A stretch of 39,327 nt of DNA. Origin: CAURNT01 sp963526495. Lineage in GTDB: Bacteria; Fusobacteriota; Fusobacteriia; Fusobacteriales; Leptotrichiaceae. Under the pieces are notes generated by a model, which worked only from the letters and a program-made list of their open reading frames with translations, did no database searches and was not told the origin of the DNA. The translations under genes were made by a program, and so were the position numbers. Shown here piece by piece: positions 38,983 through 39,327 of the stretch (its first letter is position 1; each line of letters starts with the position of its first letter). Location: assembly GCA_963526495.1 (NCBI GenBank), contig CAURNT010000009.1, positions 1 to 39,327 of the forward strand. The letters run 5' to 3'.

Positions 38983-39327
38983 ATGAATAAAACAATTATG
39001 ATTATAGGATTAGTATTTGGAGTGTTAGCATTATTATTAGGAATAGCATATCCATTTTTAAAAAAATTAACTGAAAAAACAGAAACTAAGGTAGATGATA
39101 TAGCATTAGATGTTACTAAATCTATAGTAGATTTTGTTGATAAAAACTTTGGAAATATGACGGGATCAAACAAAAAGATTAGAGCAGTCGATTTAATAAC
39201 AATGAAGTTAGAATCGTATGGAATAAAAGGGATAGATGTAAGTGGATTGATTGAAAGAGTTATAACTGATAAAAAAATAGTTGAAATTTCTAAAAAAGAA
39301 GAAATAAGTGATGTGGTGGGGAAGTAG
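38983..39327 (+). CDS. Holin-like protein (LLH type)
   Basis: A 114-residue protein with one N-terminal membrane helix (about 4-27) and a long charged helical cytoplasmic part ending in a LESYGIKGIDVSGLIERVI-type segment, the layout of the LLH holin group. It follows the endolysin by 20 bases and ends at the last base of the window. It should time release of the endolysin. Any spanin genes, expected if the host has an outer membrane, would lie beyond the window. Confidence 0.75.
   Translation: MNKTIMIIGLVFGVLALLLGIAYPFLKKLTEKTETKVDDIALDVTKSIVDFVDKNFGNMTGSNKKIRAVDLITMKLESYGIKGIDVSGLIERVITDKKIVEISKKEEISDVVGK

Overview
This window is most of a temperate tailed phage (a prophage or phage genome) from a very AT-rich bacterium. 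Codons are strongly A/T-ending, TTG and GTG starts are used, and TGA is an ordinary stop codon, so this is genetic code 11 and not a mollicute code. The gene style and the mix of modules fit a low-GC Fusobacteriota host (Fusobacterium, Leptotrichia or Streptobacillus type) best; a low-GC Firmicute is possible. That host call is inference. No rRNA, tRNA, IS element or CRISPR array was seen.

Layout. (1) 0-2.3 kb, minus strand: a lysogeny operon of CI-like repressor, ImmA-type protease, a possible 45-codon gene without ATG, and a tyrosine integrase at the left edge. A divergent promoter pair with TCGTT half-sites separates it from the early operon. (2) 2.3-15.4 kb, plus strand: early operon with Cro-like regulators, a KilAC antirepressor, small membrane proteins, a YqaJ/DUF1351/RecT/SSB recombination cassette, a RepA-N-like initiator whose 3' end holds three 23-bp iterons followed by an AT-rich tandem repeat (probable origin), RusA, dUTPase, many unknown small genes, and a RinA/ArpU-like late regulator. 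(3) 15.4-16.0 kb, minus strand: a compact operon of two tiny membrane proteins and one small basic protein. It is driven by a near-consensus promoter whose 17-bp spacer contains a perfect 14-bp palindrome. (4) 16.0-24.3 kb, plus strand: a GC-rich island (candidate cos) and a lambda-like head module (Nu1/A terminase, portal, ClpP-like protease with nested scaffold, gpD, gpE, FII-like, Z-like and U-like proteins). (5) 24.3-38 kb: a P2-like contractile tail (sheath, tube, frameshifted E/E' chaperone, tape measure, X, D split in two, V, U, W, J, I, fibre and receptor-binding genes). It is interrupted by one minus-strand membrane-protein moron that has its own promoter and terminator. (6) 38-39.3 kb: a permuted papain-like enzyme, an M15 endolysin and a holin-like protein at the window edge.

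Together the genes describe a myovirus built from a lambda-type capsid and a P2-type tail. Lysogeny would be kept by CI/ImmA and challenged by an antirepressor, and replication would start from an iteron origin inside the rep gene. Several strong plus-strand terminators lie ahead of and inside the late operon, suggesting antitermination or graded attenuation. The most novel-looking parts are the operator-controlled micro-protein operon, the tail moron, the split gpD and the rep-embedded iterons.
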